A stretch of 64,000 nt of DNA. It comes from Paracoccaceae bacterium (lineage in GTDB: Bacteria; Pseudomonadota; Alphaproteobacteria; Rhodobacterales; Rhodobacteraceae). How positions within the stretch are numbered: the first letter of the stretch is position 1; each line of letters opens with the position of its first letter. This document shows positions 17,346 through 25,345 of the stretch, in pieces. The notes below the pieces were generated by a model. That model ran no database searches and had not been told where the DNA came from. It saw nothing but the letters and a program-made list of their open reading frames with translations. Made by a program: the position numbers and the translations under genes. The stretch is from positions 1 to 64,000 of the forward strand of contig JAGRDY010000023.1 of the NCBI GenBank assembly GCA_020446815.1, written 5' to 3'.

Positions 17346-18256
17346 GCATCGAGATCATCGGGCCGGAGGCCGAAGCGCATCTGGACTGGATCGCCCTGAG
17401 CGATACCTTGGCAGAGGGCCATCTGTTGCCGCGCGCCGAAGTGGGCGACACGTTGCTTGGCCGCGGCAGGGACACGCTGCTGACACGATCGGCCTGGATC
17501 GACGGAATGGGGCTGGCAGTCAAGGCAGCTACGATCTACCCCGACAATCACAAGCGCGGAGCACCCAATGTGAACGGCGTGGTGGCGCTTTTTTCCGACC
17601 AGGACGGGATGCCCGAAGCCTATATCGACTTTGCGCTGCTTACCAAGTGGAAGACAGCCGCCGACAGTCTTCTGGCAGCGCGCAGACTGGCGCGGCCCGG
17701 CCCGCACGAGATCCTGATCGTCGGGGCCGGTACTGTCGCCTTGTCAATGTTCGAGGCCTATTCGGCAGCCTTCACAGGCGCGCATTTTACCGTCTGGACC
17801 CGTAACCCGCAGAGCGCGCGCAGATTTGCGGATAAGACCGGGGCTACCGTCGCGGGCGATCTGGAATCGGCTGTGCGCAACGCTAAGATCATCGCCACCG
17901 CAACCATGGCGCATGAGCCCCTGATCAAGGGCGCATGGCTGCAACCTGGCACCCACCTCGACCTGATCGGTGCCTTTACCCCCGACATGCGCGAGGCCGA
18001 CAGCGACTGTTTCGCCCGCGCGCGGGTTTTTGTCGATGCCCGCGCCACAACGATGAACCATATCGGCGAGCTGATGGTTCCTCTGGCCGAGGGAGCGATT
18101 ACCAAAACGGATATTGTGGCGGATTTTTACGATATCGCGGCAGGCGATTTCACCCGCCGGTCGGACGATGAGATCACGATTTCGAAAAACGGCGGCGGCG
18201 CGCATCTCGACCTGATGACCGCGCGTTATATCTTGGGCGCCTGGCGGTCGCGGTAA
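17342..18256 (+). CDS. Ornithine cyclodeaminase / mu-crystallin family protein
   Basis: The 304-aa protein has the family's N-terminal substrate part (LTRSAWIDGMGLAVKAATIYPDN) and a Rossmann NAD(P) site ILIVGAGTVALSMFEAY near residue 121, followed by WTRNPQSARRFADK and LIGAFTPDMREAD. Members include ornithine cyclodeaminase, alanine dehydrogenase and delta-1-pyrroline-2-carboxylate or ketimine reductases. The exact substrate cannot be assigned. It is coupled to the HAD gene by an ATGA overlap. Confidence 0.85.
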   Translation: MSIEIIGPEAEAHLDWIALSDTLAEGHLLPRAEVGDTLLGRGRDTLLTRSAWIDGMGLAVKAATIYPDNHKRGAPNVNGVVALFSDQDGMPEAYIDFALLTKWKTAADSLLAARRLARPGPHEILIVGAGTVALSMFEAYSAAFTGAHFTVWTRNPQSARRFADKTGATVAGDLESAVRNAKIIATATMAHEPLIKGAWLQPGTHLDLIGAFTPDMREADSDCFARARVFVDARATTMNHIGELMVPLAEGAITKTDIVADFYDIAAGDFTRRSDDEITISKNGGGAHLDLMTARYILGAWRSR

Positions 18257-18307
18257 AATGTCTTGCGACAGACCCGAGGAAGGCCGGGCCGCCAACGCGC
18301 CATTAGG

Positions 18308-18356
18308 GGCAGTTTGCCATCAATCAGGATCAGATTGATGGCAAACCAAGACTGCC
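18308..18356. repeat. Long inverted repeat downstream of the cyclodeaminase-family gene
   Basis: TTTGCCATCAATC (18313-18325) and GATTGATGGCAAA (18333-18345) are perfect 13-bp arms around the 7-nt loop AGGATCA. An outer GGCAGT (18308) and ACTGCC (18351) extend the symmetry after a 5-nt interruption on one side. There is no T tract. A strong transcript hairpin, an operator or a short mobile-element remnant are possible. Confidence 0.55.
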
Positions 18357-18446
18357 AATCGTTTGGAACAGTCGCGTTTTGCTTTTGATATGGTGAGTCC
18401 CATCCAGGGCAAAACGTTTTGACGTGACTCAAGACAAGATATTGCT

Positions 18447-18547
18447 CAGGCACCTTGGGAAACAGACGATCTATCGGGCATCGCCAAAAGCCCGAAAGTG
18501 CCGAAGGCGTGGCAGGGTTTTGGCGAATCAGGATTTTCCGAACCGCC
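18447..18547. repeat. Dispersed intergenic repeat, family 1, copy B
   Basis: This is the second copy of the element at 7431-7531; the alignment is gapless with 70 of 101 bases identical. It lies in a non-coding stretch 190 bp after the cyclodeaminase-family gene and 170 bp before the IS. The stem seen in copy A is not preserved. Confidence 0.6.
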
Positions 18548-18709
18548 GTGATCCATGGCTTTTTGAATTCGTCTAGTACTGTGTCATGGCCGGTCCGCGC
18601 GATTGCCGGCACGCACGGCGGTGCTCCGCTCGGTCGGCCGCATCAAGCCGCTGTCGCCTGCCGTCAACTGCCGCCGGAAAGAGGCAATCGCAAGAGCCGC
18701 TGGTATAAG

Positions 18710-18718
18710 GTCCGGCAG
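18710..18718. repeat. Target-site duplication, left copy
   Basis: GTCCGGCAG at 18710-18718 is repeated exactly at 20170-20178, immediately outside the two inverted terminal repeats of the IS. The perfect 9-bp match indicates the element inserted here by transposition and that little mutation has occurred since. Confidence 0.85.
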
Positions 18719-20169
18719 GGGAGTGGAAAGAATGTAGGGAACTAGGCGGATTGTCAGATAGCCTTCTGGAAAAGCGACAGGAGGGCTAGCGATGAAAATC
18801 CGTATCAGAGTTGAGACCGAGTTCGGCTGGGGCGAGACACGGTCGCATGATCTGGGCACGGTGGAGCGCGACTCGATTGGAGCGTCGGATGAGGATTTCG
18901 GACTAAGCCTTGCAGAGGGGAAGTCGCTCCTGACGGAAATCCAGCGGGTTCTGTTGCAAGACCAGGTGGAGGAGATCAGCGAGGTCTCACGCGTTTGCCG
19001 GTTCTGCGGGAGCTATCTGGCCGTCCATGATCGTCGTGAGCGTCACATCGACACGCTCTTTGGACGCATTACTGTCGCGGTCCCGCGGGTCCGGATGTGC
19101 ATGTGCGGCTTGCCGGGGCATCCGGAACTCATGGCTGCGTACTCACCATTGACCCGAGTGTTGCGAAACAGGGCGACGCCCGAGTTGCAGCGGCTGCAAG
19201 CGGAACTTGCAGCGCGGCACAGCTTTCGCGAGGCGGCACGACTTCTGAACATGCTGACACCTTGCGCGCGGCAGAACCACATGACGATCCGAAACCGTCT
19301 TGCTTCCGTCGCTGACTGTCTGGCGGTCGATTTGGATGAATTGGGCGCCAGCACGAACGTGTCTGGGGACCGCGATATCTCGGTATTTCTGGATAGTGCT
19401 TACGTTCGCTCAAGGCCCGAGTATCAAAGAAGAAACTTCGAGGTCGTCGTGGGTGCAGTGGAGGACGGAACAGGCACAAAACGCCGGTTTGGGTTGAGCC
19501 TGTCCGGCACCGATCAGCCGCTGGCGTGCATGCGCACAAACCTGGCAGCGGCCGGGTGGCGCGAGGGCGATCAAATCACCGTTCTCTCCGACGGTGATCC
19601 TGCGCTGCCTCGCCTGGTGCGGAGCGCCATTGACGCTGACGTGAATCATATTCTCAACTGGTGGCACATTTCGATCCGCATCAGGCACGTCGAAACCACC
19701 TTTCAAACCTTGTTGTCCTGCCTCGAAAGTTCCGAGGCCGACGAAATTGTACCGCTTGTACAAAACCTCCGATGGCGCGTTTGGCACGGACAAACAGGTC
19801 GGGCGCTGGAGGCGCTCAAGGCATTGTTCAGAGTAGGAATGCAAATACGCAAGACCTCCGTCGGAACCCGACGCGAGGCGGCGTTTTCTGTCGTTTCGCG
19901 CGCCATGGAGCTGAGGACATACCTCGAATACAACCGTTCCGCCGTCGTCAACTATGCGAGGCGGAGGCAGCAAGGGCGCGCGGTATCGACATGTCGTGCC
20001 GAGGGCCTCGTGAATGACATTGCGAACACCCGCATGGGCAAAAAGCAGCGGATGCGGTGGTCTCCGCGCGGGGCTCACCGCGTGGCTACGGTGAGAGCTG
20101 CTGTGCTCGATGGAAGGCTTTCAGCGGGGCGACTTGAAGCGGCATGATCCCCACGTTCTTTCCACTCCC
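18719..20169 (+). mobile_element. Complete ISKra4-type insertion sequence, 1451 bp
   Basis: The left end 18719-18742 and the reverse complement of the right end 20146-20169 match at 21 of 24 positions, both starting GGGAGTGGAAAGAA. The element contains one full-length transposase gene and nothing else, and a 9-bp direct repeat flanks it. GGG ends and a single DDE transposase fit the ISKra4 family. It lies between two intact genes, 45 bp beyond the stop of the BKACE gene, so it breaks no recognisable gene. Confidence 0.85.
18792..20147 (+). CDS. ISKra4-family transposase
   Basis: The 451-aa protein has an N-terminal helical part, a zinc-ribbon-like region (VCRFCGSYLAVHDRRERHIDTLFG followed by RMCMCG), and a DDE-type core with SVFLDSAYVR near residue 195 and ITVLSDGDPALPRL near 262. 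Its C-terminus is basic (MGKKQRMRWSPRGAH). AGGAGGG precedes the ATG. No frameshift or internal stop is seen, so the element may be active. The last codons run into the right inverted repeat. Confidence 0.88.
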   Translation: MKIRIRVETEFGWGETRSHDLGTVERDSIGASDEDFGLSLAEGKSLLTEIQRVLLQDQVEEISEVSRVCRFCGSYLAVHDRRERHIDTLFGRITVAVPRVRMCMCGLPGHPELMAAYSPLTRVLRNRATPELQRLQAELAARHSFREAARLLNMLTPCARQNHMTIRNRLASVADCLAVDLDELGASTNVSGDRDISVFLDSAYVRSRPEYQRRNFEVVVGAVEDGTGTKRRFGLSLSGTDQPLACMRTNLAAAGWREGDQITVLSDGDPALPRLVRSAIDADVNHILNWWHISIRIRHVETTFQTLLSCLESSEADEIVPLVQNLRWRVWHGQTGRALEALKALFRVGMQIRKTSVGTRREAAFSVVSRAMELRTYLEYNRSAVVNYARRRQQGRAVSTCRAEGLVNDIANTRMGKKQRMRWSPRGAHRVATVRAAVLDGRLSAGRLEAA

Positions 20170-20178
20170 GTCCGGCAG
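20170..20178. repeat. Target-site duplication, right copy
   Basis: This is an exact copy of GTCCGGCAG at 18710-18718, adjoining the right inverted repeat of the IS. Confidence 0.85.
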
Positions 20179-20224
20179 CGCCTGTTCCGTAACACCGGAT
20201 ACCTGCCCCGCCTTGCATCCCAAC

Positions 20225-21061
20225 TTACAAAAGCGCCTTTCGCAAGCCGAGAATGGATCGTGCCTCTTGCCAGGTCGCGACGGGCCGTTGGTATCTTTCA
20301 CAAAGCTCTGCCGTGCGCGCCACGAGCGCTGCATTGGACGGGGCAAGCCTGGCACGGTCGATACGAATGTTGTCTTCCAGCCCGGTTCGCGCGTGGCCGC
20401 CGCTGGAAATGGCCCAGTCATTCAACACGATCTGGTTCGGACCGACCCCAGCTGCGCACCAGGGTACATCGCCAAATAGCCGGTGCACAGTTTGCACATA
20501 AAAATCAAAGACGGGCCGGTCGGCCGGCATCGCGTTCCTGACCCCCATGACGAATTGCACATAGGGCATATCCTTGATCTGGCCCCTGGCATGCATTTCG
20601 GCGGCCTTGAAGATATGCGACAGATCGAAAACCTCGATTTCGGGCTTGACGTCATGGGCAAACATTTGATCTGCGAGCCAGCTCACGAGATCCGGCGGGT
20701 TTTCGTAAACGCGCGTCGGAAAATTGTTCGACCCCACCGATAATGACGCCATGTCGGGGCGCAGCGGCAGCATCGCGCCACGCGCCTTTCCGGCCCCGGA
20801 TCGGCCTCCGGTTGAAAACTGGATGATCATGCCGGGGCAGTGCCGTTCCAACCCTTCCTTCAACCTGGCGAACCGTTCCGCATCGGCGGTCGGCCTGCCC
20901 TGGTCGTCGCGAACATGGCAATGGGCGATACTCGCACCCGCTTCGAAAGCTTCTTGGGTCGACTCGATTTGTTCGCTCAAGGTAACGGGCACCGCGGGAT
21001 TGTTCGCCTTGCCCGGAACCGATCCGGTGATCGCCACACAGATGATACAGGGCTTGGTCAT
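20225..21061 (-). CDS. BKACE-family enzyme (beta-keto acid cleavage, Kce-like)
   Basis: The 278-aa protein has the family pattern: IICVAITGSVPGKANNPAVP at the N-terminus, the metal motif HCHVRDDQG near residue 46, IIQFSTGG near 78, and GGHARTGLEDN near 220. Kce (3-keto-5-aminohexanoate cleavage enzyme) condenses a beta-keto acid with acetyl-CoA using zinc. Other members act on different beta-keto acids, so the substrate is open. The start is at MTKPCIICV. The IS lies just beyond its 3' end. Confidence 0.87.
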   Translation of the reverse strand: MTKPCIICVAITGSVPGKANNPAVPVTLSEQIESTQEAFEAGASIAHCHVRDDQGRPTADAERFARLKEGLERHCPGMIIQFSTGGRSGAGKARGAMLPLRPDMASLSVGSNNFPTRVYENPPDLVSWLADQMFAHDVKPEIEVFDLSHIFKAAEMHARGQIKDMPYVQFVMGVRNAMPADRPVFDFYVQTVHRLFGDVPWCAAGVGPNQIVLNDWAISSGGHARTGLEDNIRIDRARLAPSNAALVARTAELCERYQRPVATWQEARSILGLRKALL

Positions 21062-21202
21062 GGCACACCCATCCAGAAACACGCAAAATTAGCCCGGAGA
21101 CAGAAAGAATGGCAAGCCCGGCAGGCCGGCCCACGGCCTTTCAGCTTTGATCTTTGCTCCTTCGCACAATACCAACAAACCGACACTTCTTTCGGAGCAT
21201 TC

Positions 21203-22087
21203 ATGTTCACGACACAGACAATCTTTGATCGGTATCAACAGGTCCGGTCGCGGTTTCCGCAGGCAACGGGCCGTAGCGATACGATCGACATCGACTCGCT
21301 GCTGGATATCGCGGACGATATAGACGCCTTCGTCTTTGACGCGTTTGGCGTCCTGAATGTGGGCGAGGAACTCATTCCGGGTGCGGATCGCCGCTTGACC
21401 CAGTTGCGGGAAAGGGGCTGCGCTATTCGGGTGTTGACGAACGCTGCCAGCTACGACCGCACCAGCGCGGTCGCCAAGTTCAAGCGCCTGGAACTGGCTT
21501 TGTCAGATACCGAAATCATTACCAGCCGCGACGCCACCCTGCTGCATCTGGACAGTGGCCGGTGGGGCGCCATTGCCGCTGCCGATGATCCGCTTGCCGA
21601 TCTTCCTGTCACCTGCATCCGTCTTGGCGATGTATCCGATGACTATGACAGGGTTGACAGGTTCCTGTTCCTGTCAACGGCCGGGTGGACAGATCAGCGG
21701 CAGAGGCTGCTGGAGAAGTCAATGCAACGCCACCCCCGCGCGGTATTCGTCGCGAACGCCGATCTGGCCGCCCCCAGGGATTACGGCTTCTCGCGTGAAC
21801 CGGGCCATTTCGGGCATCAGATCGCGGATCAGTTTCCCGGCATGGTGCGTTTTTTTGGCAAACCCTTTCCCGAGGTTTACGATCTGGCCGAGAGGACCCT
21901 TCCCGAAGTGCCGGCCCATCGGATCGCCATGTGCGGCGACACGCTGCACACCGATATTCTGGGCGCTGCCGCCCGCGGATGGCGCACCGTTCTGGTATCG
22001 CAGGACGGATTGTTCGCCGGCCATGATACACAGGAATTTTCCAAGCTGTCCGGCCTGTTCGCGGATTGGCGGCTGAAGCGCATCTGA
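21203..22087 (+). CDS. HAD-superfamily class IIA hydrolase (NagD-like)
   Basis: The 294-aa protein has motif I FVFDAFGVLNVGEE near 45, motif II VLTNAASYDR near 80, FFGKPFPEVYDLAERTL and CGDTLHTDILGAAARGWRTVLV near 250, the layout of class IIA HAD phosphatases with a C2 cap. Rhodobacterales carry many such proteins; the substrate is unknown. The ATG at 21203 with CGGAG upstream gives the usual length. It is divergent from the BKACE gene, with about 140 bp between them. Confidence 0.85.
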   Translation: MFTTQTIFDRYQQVRSRFPQATGRSDTIDIDSLLDIADDIDAFVFDAFGVLNVGEELIPGADRRLTQLRERGCAIRVLTNAASYDRTSAVAKFKRLELALSDTEIITSRDATLLHLDSGRWGAIAAADDPLADLPVTCIRLGDVSDDYDRVDRFLFLSTAGWTDQRQRLLEKSMQRHPRAVFVANADLAAPRDYGFSREPGHFGHQIADQFPGMVRFFGKPFPEVYDLAERTLPEVPAHRIAMCGDTLHTDILGAAARGWRTVLVSQDGLFAGHDTQEFSKLSGLFADWRLKRI

Positions 22088-22121
22088 TGCGTTGCGACAT
22101 TATCTTGATGCATCGGCCTTC

Positions 22122-22175
22122 ATTTTTCGATTTCGACCGAGGGAAGAGGCAGCGAACAAGCAATACAAGGTCAAG
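22122..22175. repeat. Dispersed intergenic repeat, family 2, copy B
   Basis: This is the partner of 11111-11164, with 42 of 54 aligned bases identical and no gaps. It begins 35 bp after the stop of the class IIA HAD gene. Confidence 0.6.
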
Positions 22176-22530
22176 CAGGATCGGTTCGAACCGCGCCGCC
22201 AATCGCAACCTTGCCAAGGCTCGGGAATCGTCATGCAGGGGTGCTGGCGTCAGCGATATCGCCCTGGTGAATCCGCGGGCATGGGACTTGCGCTGCTGGG
22301 CAGAGATCAATGTCAGGCTGTTGGTGCCCGGGATGGGGAAATCACCAGCCGACGGGAAAGCCGGGCCTGAACTTCTACAAGGCGTGCTTTGGCCAGGGTT
22401 GCCGCGGCAATGACGTCATATCGAAGCGCTCATTTCCTTGCCAGGCAGTTTTCTCAACGTCCCTCGACGATGCCGCCTTGTCGGGGCAGTATCGATCGTC
22501 ATCGCGCATCCAATCCCGCTATCTGGTCTT
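22176..22530. other. Intergenic stretch before the flagellar locus
   Basis: Apart from repeat copy B just upstream, I see no gene, tRNA or clear terminator here. Short open frames exist on both strands but lack ribosome binding sites and protein-like composition. The region separates the metabolic arm from the flagellar genes. Confidence 0.45.
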
Positions 22531-23874
22531 TCAAGCGGCGCTCGCCATGCCCTGGTCTTTCGCCTTTTCCAGAATCTGCGCCAGCCGCTGGAAACTGCGC
22601 TCGCTATCCGCACTTTCGTCCTCGGCCAGAAAGCCGTCGAGCAGTGGCCAAACCCGTACAGCCGCGTCAATCATCGGGTCGGATCCGGCAACATAAAGCC
22701 CGGCCTGAATCATCAGTTCCGCCCGGTCATAGGCCCCCAGTAACCGGCGGGCATCGCTGATCAACGCGTTTTGCGCGTCATTGGCCGCTTGCGGCAGGGA
22801 ACGCGACACGGAGCGCAGAAGATCAATCGCCGGATATCTTCCGCGCTCGGCAATTTGCCTGTCCATGACCACATGCCCATCCAGAACGCCGCGCAGGATG
22901 TCGGCAACCGGCTCGTCCATGTCCGACCCTGCAACCAGCACCGTAAACACTGCCGTGATATCCCCGCTGCGGCCCGCACCCGGGCCGGCGCGCTCGGCCA
23001 GTGACATGATCAAGTGAGAGGTGGATGGTGGAAACCCCCGCAACGACGGCGGTTCACCCGCCGCCAGCGCCACTTCGCGGTGGGCTTCGGCAAATCGGGT
23101 GATGCTGTCCGCCAGCAACAGCACCTGACAGCCCTGATCGCGGAAATACTCCGCCACCGCCATCGCCGTCCAGGCACAGCGCCTGCGCAGTAAAGGCGAC
23201 TGGTCGGAGGTTGATGCGACAATCACGCTACGGGCCATTCCCTCAGGCCCGAGAACCGTTTCGACAAATTCCCGCAGCTCGCGCCCGCGTTCGCCGATCA
23301 GCGCGATAACTGTCACGTCCGATTCCACCCTGCGGGCAAACTTGCCCAGAAGGGAAGATTTGCCGACGCCCGAACCGGCAAAAATACCTATTCGCTGACC
23401 GCGAACCAGAGGAAGCAGCGTGTTGAACACCGAAACACCGGTTTCAAGACGTGGCCCAAGCCTGCGCCGTTCGCCAGCAGGAGGCGGAGAGGCACGCAAT
23501 GCGCATTCGGAGCGTCCATTCCGGAGCGGGCGGCCATCCAGCGGCTGCCCGAATGGATCGACGATCCGCCCGATCCAGCCTGCATCGGGCATGATCCGGC
23601 AGCGGCCCAGGTGAAGAACCCGGTCACCGATCCTTGCGCCTTCCGCCACATCGTCACTGAGTATCGTGGCGCCATTCTCTTCCAGCCCGACAATTTCGCC
23701 ACCCGCTGTCCGACCGTTCATGCCGAGCAGCCGCACCCTGTCACCAAGGCACCAGTTGCCCCCCCCGACGACGCGCAACACCCCACGCGCCACCCCGGCA
23801 ACTTGCCCGAGCTGATGTACGGCGCCGCAAGCGGCAATTTCAGAGCGCAACGAATCCAGCCCGCCATCCGCCAT
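22531..23874 (-). CDS. fliI: Flagellum-specific ATPase FliI
   Basis: The 447-aa protein has the Walker A loop FAGSGVGKSSLLGKF near 165, ALIGERGRELREFVE near 190, Walker B VLLLADSITRFAEAHREVAL near 250 and GFPPSTSHLIMSLAERAG. It is the export ATPase that energises loading of flagellar substrates. The start is placed at MADGGLDSL with AGGAGG upstream; the frame is open further but without a ribosome site. It diverges from flgB across 82 bp that hold a CtrA-like box. Confidence 0.93.
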   Translation of the reverse strand: MADGGLDSLRSEIAACGAVHQLGQVAGVARGVLRVVGGGNWCLGDRVRLLGMNGRTAGGEIVGLEENGATILSDDVAEGARIGDRVLHLGRCRIMPDAGWIGRIVDPFGQPLDGRPLRNGRSECALRASPPPAGERRRLGPRLETGVSVFNTLLPLVRGQRIGIFAGSGVGKSSLLGKFARRVESDVTVIALIGERGRELREFVETVLGPEGMARSVIVASTSDQSPLLRRRCAWTAMAVAEYFRDQGCQVLLLADSITRFAEAHREVALAAGEPPSLRGFPPSTSHLIMSLAERAGPGAGRSGDITAVFTVLVAGSDMDEPVADILRGVLDGHVVMDRQIAERGRYPAIDLLRSVSRSLPQAANDAQNALISDARRLLGAYDRAELMIQAGLYVAGSDPMIDAAVRVWPLLDGFLAEDESADSERSFQRLAQILEKAKDQGMASAA

Positions 23875-23920
23875 TCTGGCCTCCTTTTGTTCTTCATTAC
23901 CGTTTCTAAACGAATCGGGG

Positions 23921-23935
23921 TTAAGGCTTGATTGA
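23921..23935. promoter_or_regulatory. Possible CtrA box between fliI and flgB
   Basis: TTAAGGCTTGATTGA fits TTAA-N7-TTAA with one mismatch (TTGA). It lies 22 bp upstream of the flgB ATG and 47 bp from the fliI start, between the two divergent flagellar units. Confidence 0.4.
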
Positions 23936-23956
23936 AAGCTCGGAGGAGAAGCCCCG

Positions 23957-24346
23957 ATGTTCGAAAAGCCCCAGGTCATGGCGGTTGCATCAGCACTCGC
24001 CGCTCATGCCTCAGCGCGCCAGTCGGCAATCGCCAGGAACGTGGCCAATGCCGACACGCCCGGCTATCGCGCGATAGATACGGACGATTTCGCCAAAACA
24101 TTCAATGCAACGCGATCCGCCGGGATGCGCCAGACACGCGCCGGGCATATGTTGCCGGACCGGGCCGCGGAGGCCATCCCATTGCGAGAGCGTTCCGGTG
24201 CAGGCCACCTGTCGCCCAATGGCAATTCCGTTTCCCTTGAAACCGAAATGGTCAAGGCCGCAGAGGTGCGCAAGGAACATGACATGGCGCTCGCGATCTA
24301 TCGCAAGTCGCTCGATATTCTGCGCGCCAGCCTAGGGCGTCGGTAA
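23957..24346 (+). CDS. flgB: Flagellar proximal rod protein FlgB
   Basis: The 129-aa protein has the rod signature ARNVANADTPGYRAIDTDDF near residue 26 and a C-terminal helix (KAAEVRKEHDMALAIYRKSLDILRASLG) that joins the rod. Length and motifs are normal. GGAGGAG precedes the ATG. It heads a nine-gene plus-strand set, flgB to the second fliL, with short spacers. Confidence 0.92.
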   Translation: MFEKPQVMAVASALAAHASARQSAIARNVANADTPGYRAIDTDDFAKTFNATRSAGMRQTRAGHMLPDRAAEAIPLRERSGAGHLSPNGNSVSLETEMVKAAEVRKEHDMALAIYRKSLDILRASLGRR

Positions 24347-24361
24347 AGGTGGGGAACCGGC

Positions 24362-24754
24362 ATGAGTGATTTTCAGAATTCCCTGTCGATTTCGACCAGC
24401 GGTATGGAAGCACAGGCCATGCGTTTGCGCCATGTTTCGGAAAATATCGCCAATGCCGATACCCCGGGGTATCGTCGCAAGACCACTTCGTTCGAGGCCG
24501 TGAAAAAGGCCGGCGAGCCGACGGGTCAGGTAAAGGTCGGGAAAGTTGGTCTGGACCGGCGGGAGCTTGTGAAAATTCTCGACCCCGGCCATCCGCTGGC
24601 GGACGCGAATGGCTACTATGACGGCTCGAATGTCGATCTGGTGGTCGAAATCGCTGACGCGCGCGAAGCGCAGCGCAGCTATGAGGCGAATCTCAGAATG
24701 TTCGATCAGGCGCGGCAAATGTCGCAAAGCTTGCTCGACCTTCTGCGCCGATAA
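24362..24754 (+). CDS. flgC: Flagellar proximal rod protein FlgC
   Basis: The 130-aa protein has the family N-terminus SISTSGMEAQAMRLRHVSENIANADTPGYRRKT, the DPGHPLADANGYY motif and the closing helix RSYEANLRMFDQARQMSQSLLDLL. It is a component of the periplasmic rod, made right after flgB with a 15-bp spacer. Confidence 0.93.
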   Translation: MSDFQNSLSISTSGMEAQAMRLRHVSENIANADTPGYRRKTTSFEAVKKAGEPTGQVKVGKVGLDRRELVKILDPGHPLADANGYYDGSNVDLVVEIADAREAQRSYEANLRMFDQARQMSQSLLDLLRR

Positions 24755-24772
24755 CGTCTGGGGAGGTCCAGA

Positions 24773-25072
24773 ATGGACGTGAAAACCTCGTTCGCCGCGC
24801 AGACCTACGCGCAGGCGCGGCCGGCAACAAGCCCGTCCCCAAAGGGGGCGGGCAGCGCCGACGCTACCAGCGGGTTTGCGGCGCTCGCGGGCAGTTTCGT
24901 TGATACGTTGCGCAACGGCGAAGAAACCGCAAAGGCGACGATGATGGGCAACGCCGATCCTCATGCGCTGGTCGAGGCGCTGGCCGCAAGCGAGCTTGCC
25001 ATAGAAACCGCCGTGACGCTGCGCGACAAGGTGGTTGAAGCCTATCAGGAAATTCTCCGGATGCCGGTGTAG
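24773..25072 (+). CDS. fliE: Flagellar hook-basal body protein FliE
   Basis: The 99-aa protein ends with the FliE pattern DPHALVEALAASELAIETAVTLRDKVVEAYQEILRMPV. FliE connects the MS-ring and export gate to the rod. GGGAGG precedes the ATG. It lies between flgC and fliQ in the same operon. Confidence 0.9.
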   Translation: MDVKTSFAAQTYAQARPATSPSPKGAGSADATSGFAALAGSFVDTLRNGEETAKATMMGNADPHALVEALAASELAIETAVTLRDKVVEAYQEILRMPV

Positions 25073-25075
25073 CAC

Positions 25076-25342
25076 ATGGAACAGGCGCTTTTCTTCGACA
25101 CGTTGCGGCACGGGCTCTGGATTTCCGCTATGATATCGGCACCGCTGTTGTGCGTGGCGCTGATCACCGGTGTCACCATAGGCCTGTTTCAGGCACTGAC
25201 CTCCGTTCAGGAAATGACCCTGACTTTCGTGCCAAAGGTCGGTGCGATGCTGGCGGTCTTCTGGGTGTCGATGAGCTTCATGTCCGCAACATTGGTCGAC
25301 TTTTTCACCAACGGGATTATCCCCTTGATCGCTGGGAGTTGA
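25076..25342 (+). CDS. fliQ: Flagellar export gate protein FliQ
   Basis: The 88-aa protein has two membrane helices and the conserved loop VGLFQALTSVQEMTLTFVPK type sequence (here GLFQALTSVQEMTLTFVPK). FliQ forms the export gate with FliP and FliR. It starts 3 bp after fliE. FliP lies 16 kb away in another transcription unit of this locus. Confidence 0.93.
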   Translation: MEQALFFDTLRHGLWISAMISAPLLCVALITGVTIGLFQALTSVQEMTLTFVPKVGAMLAVFWVSMSFMSATLVDFFTNGIIPLIAGS

Positions 25343-25345
25343 GCA

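Larger units (their letters stand above)
18257..18709. other. Non-coding flank left of the insertion sequence
   Basis: About 450 bp without a convincing gene. It holds the inverted repeat at 18308-18356 and repeat copy B at 18447-18547. From about 18570 on the base composition is GC-rich. A short open minus-strand stretch there (reading LIPAALAIASFRRQL) could be a transposase scrap, but I cannot identify it. Confidence 0.5.

Noticed and set aside
18584..18718. Possible fragment of another transposase left of the IS
   Set aside because: The readable stretch is about 40 residues and I cannot match it to a transposase family; no terminal repeats are visible.
7431..22175. Nearly equal offsets of the two repeat families (11016 and 11011 bp), hinting at a segmental duplication
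   Set aside because: The genes between the copies are not paralogous, and the insertion sequence lies within one span but not the other, so the equal distance is accidental.
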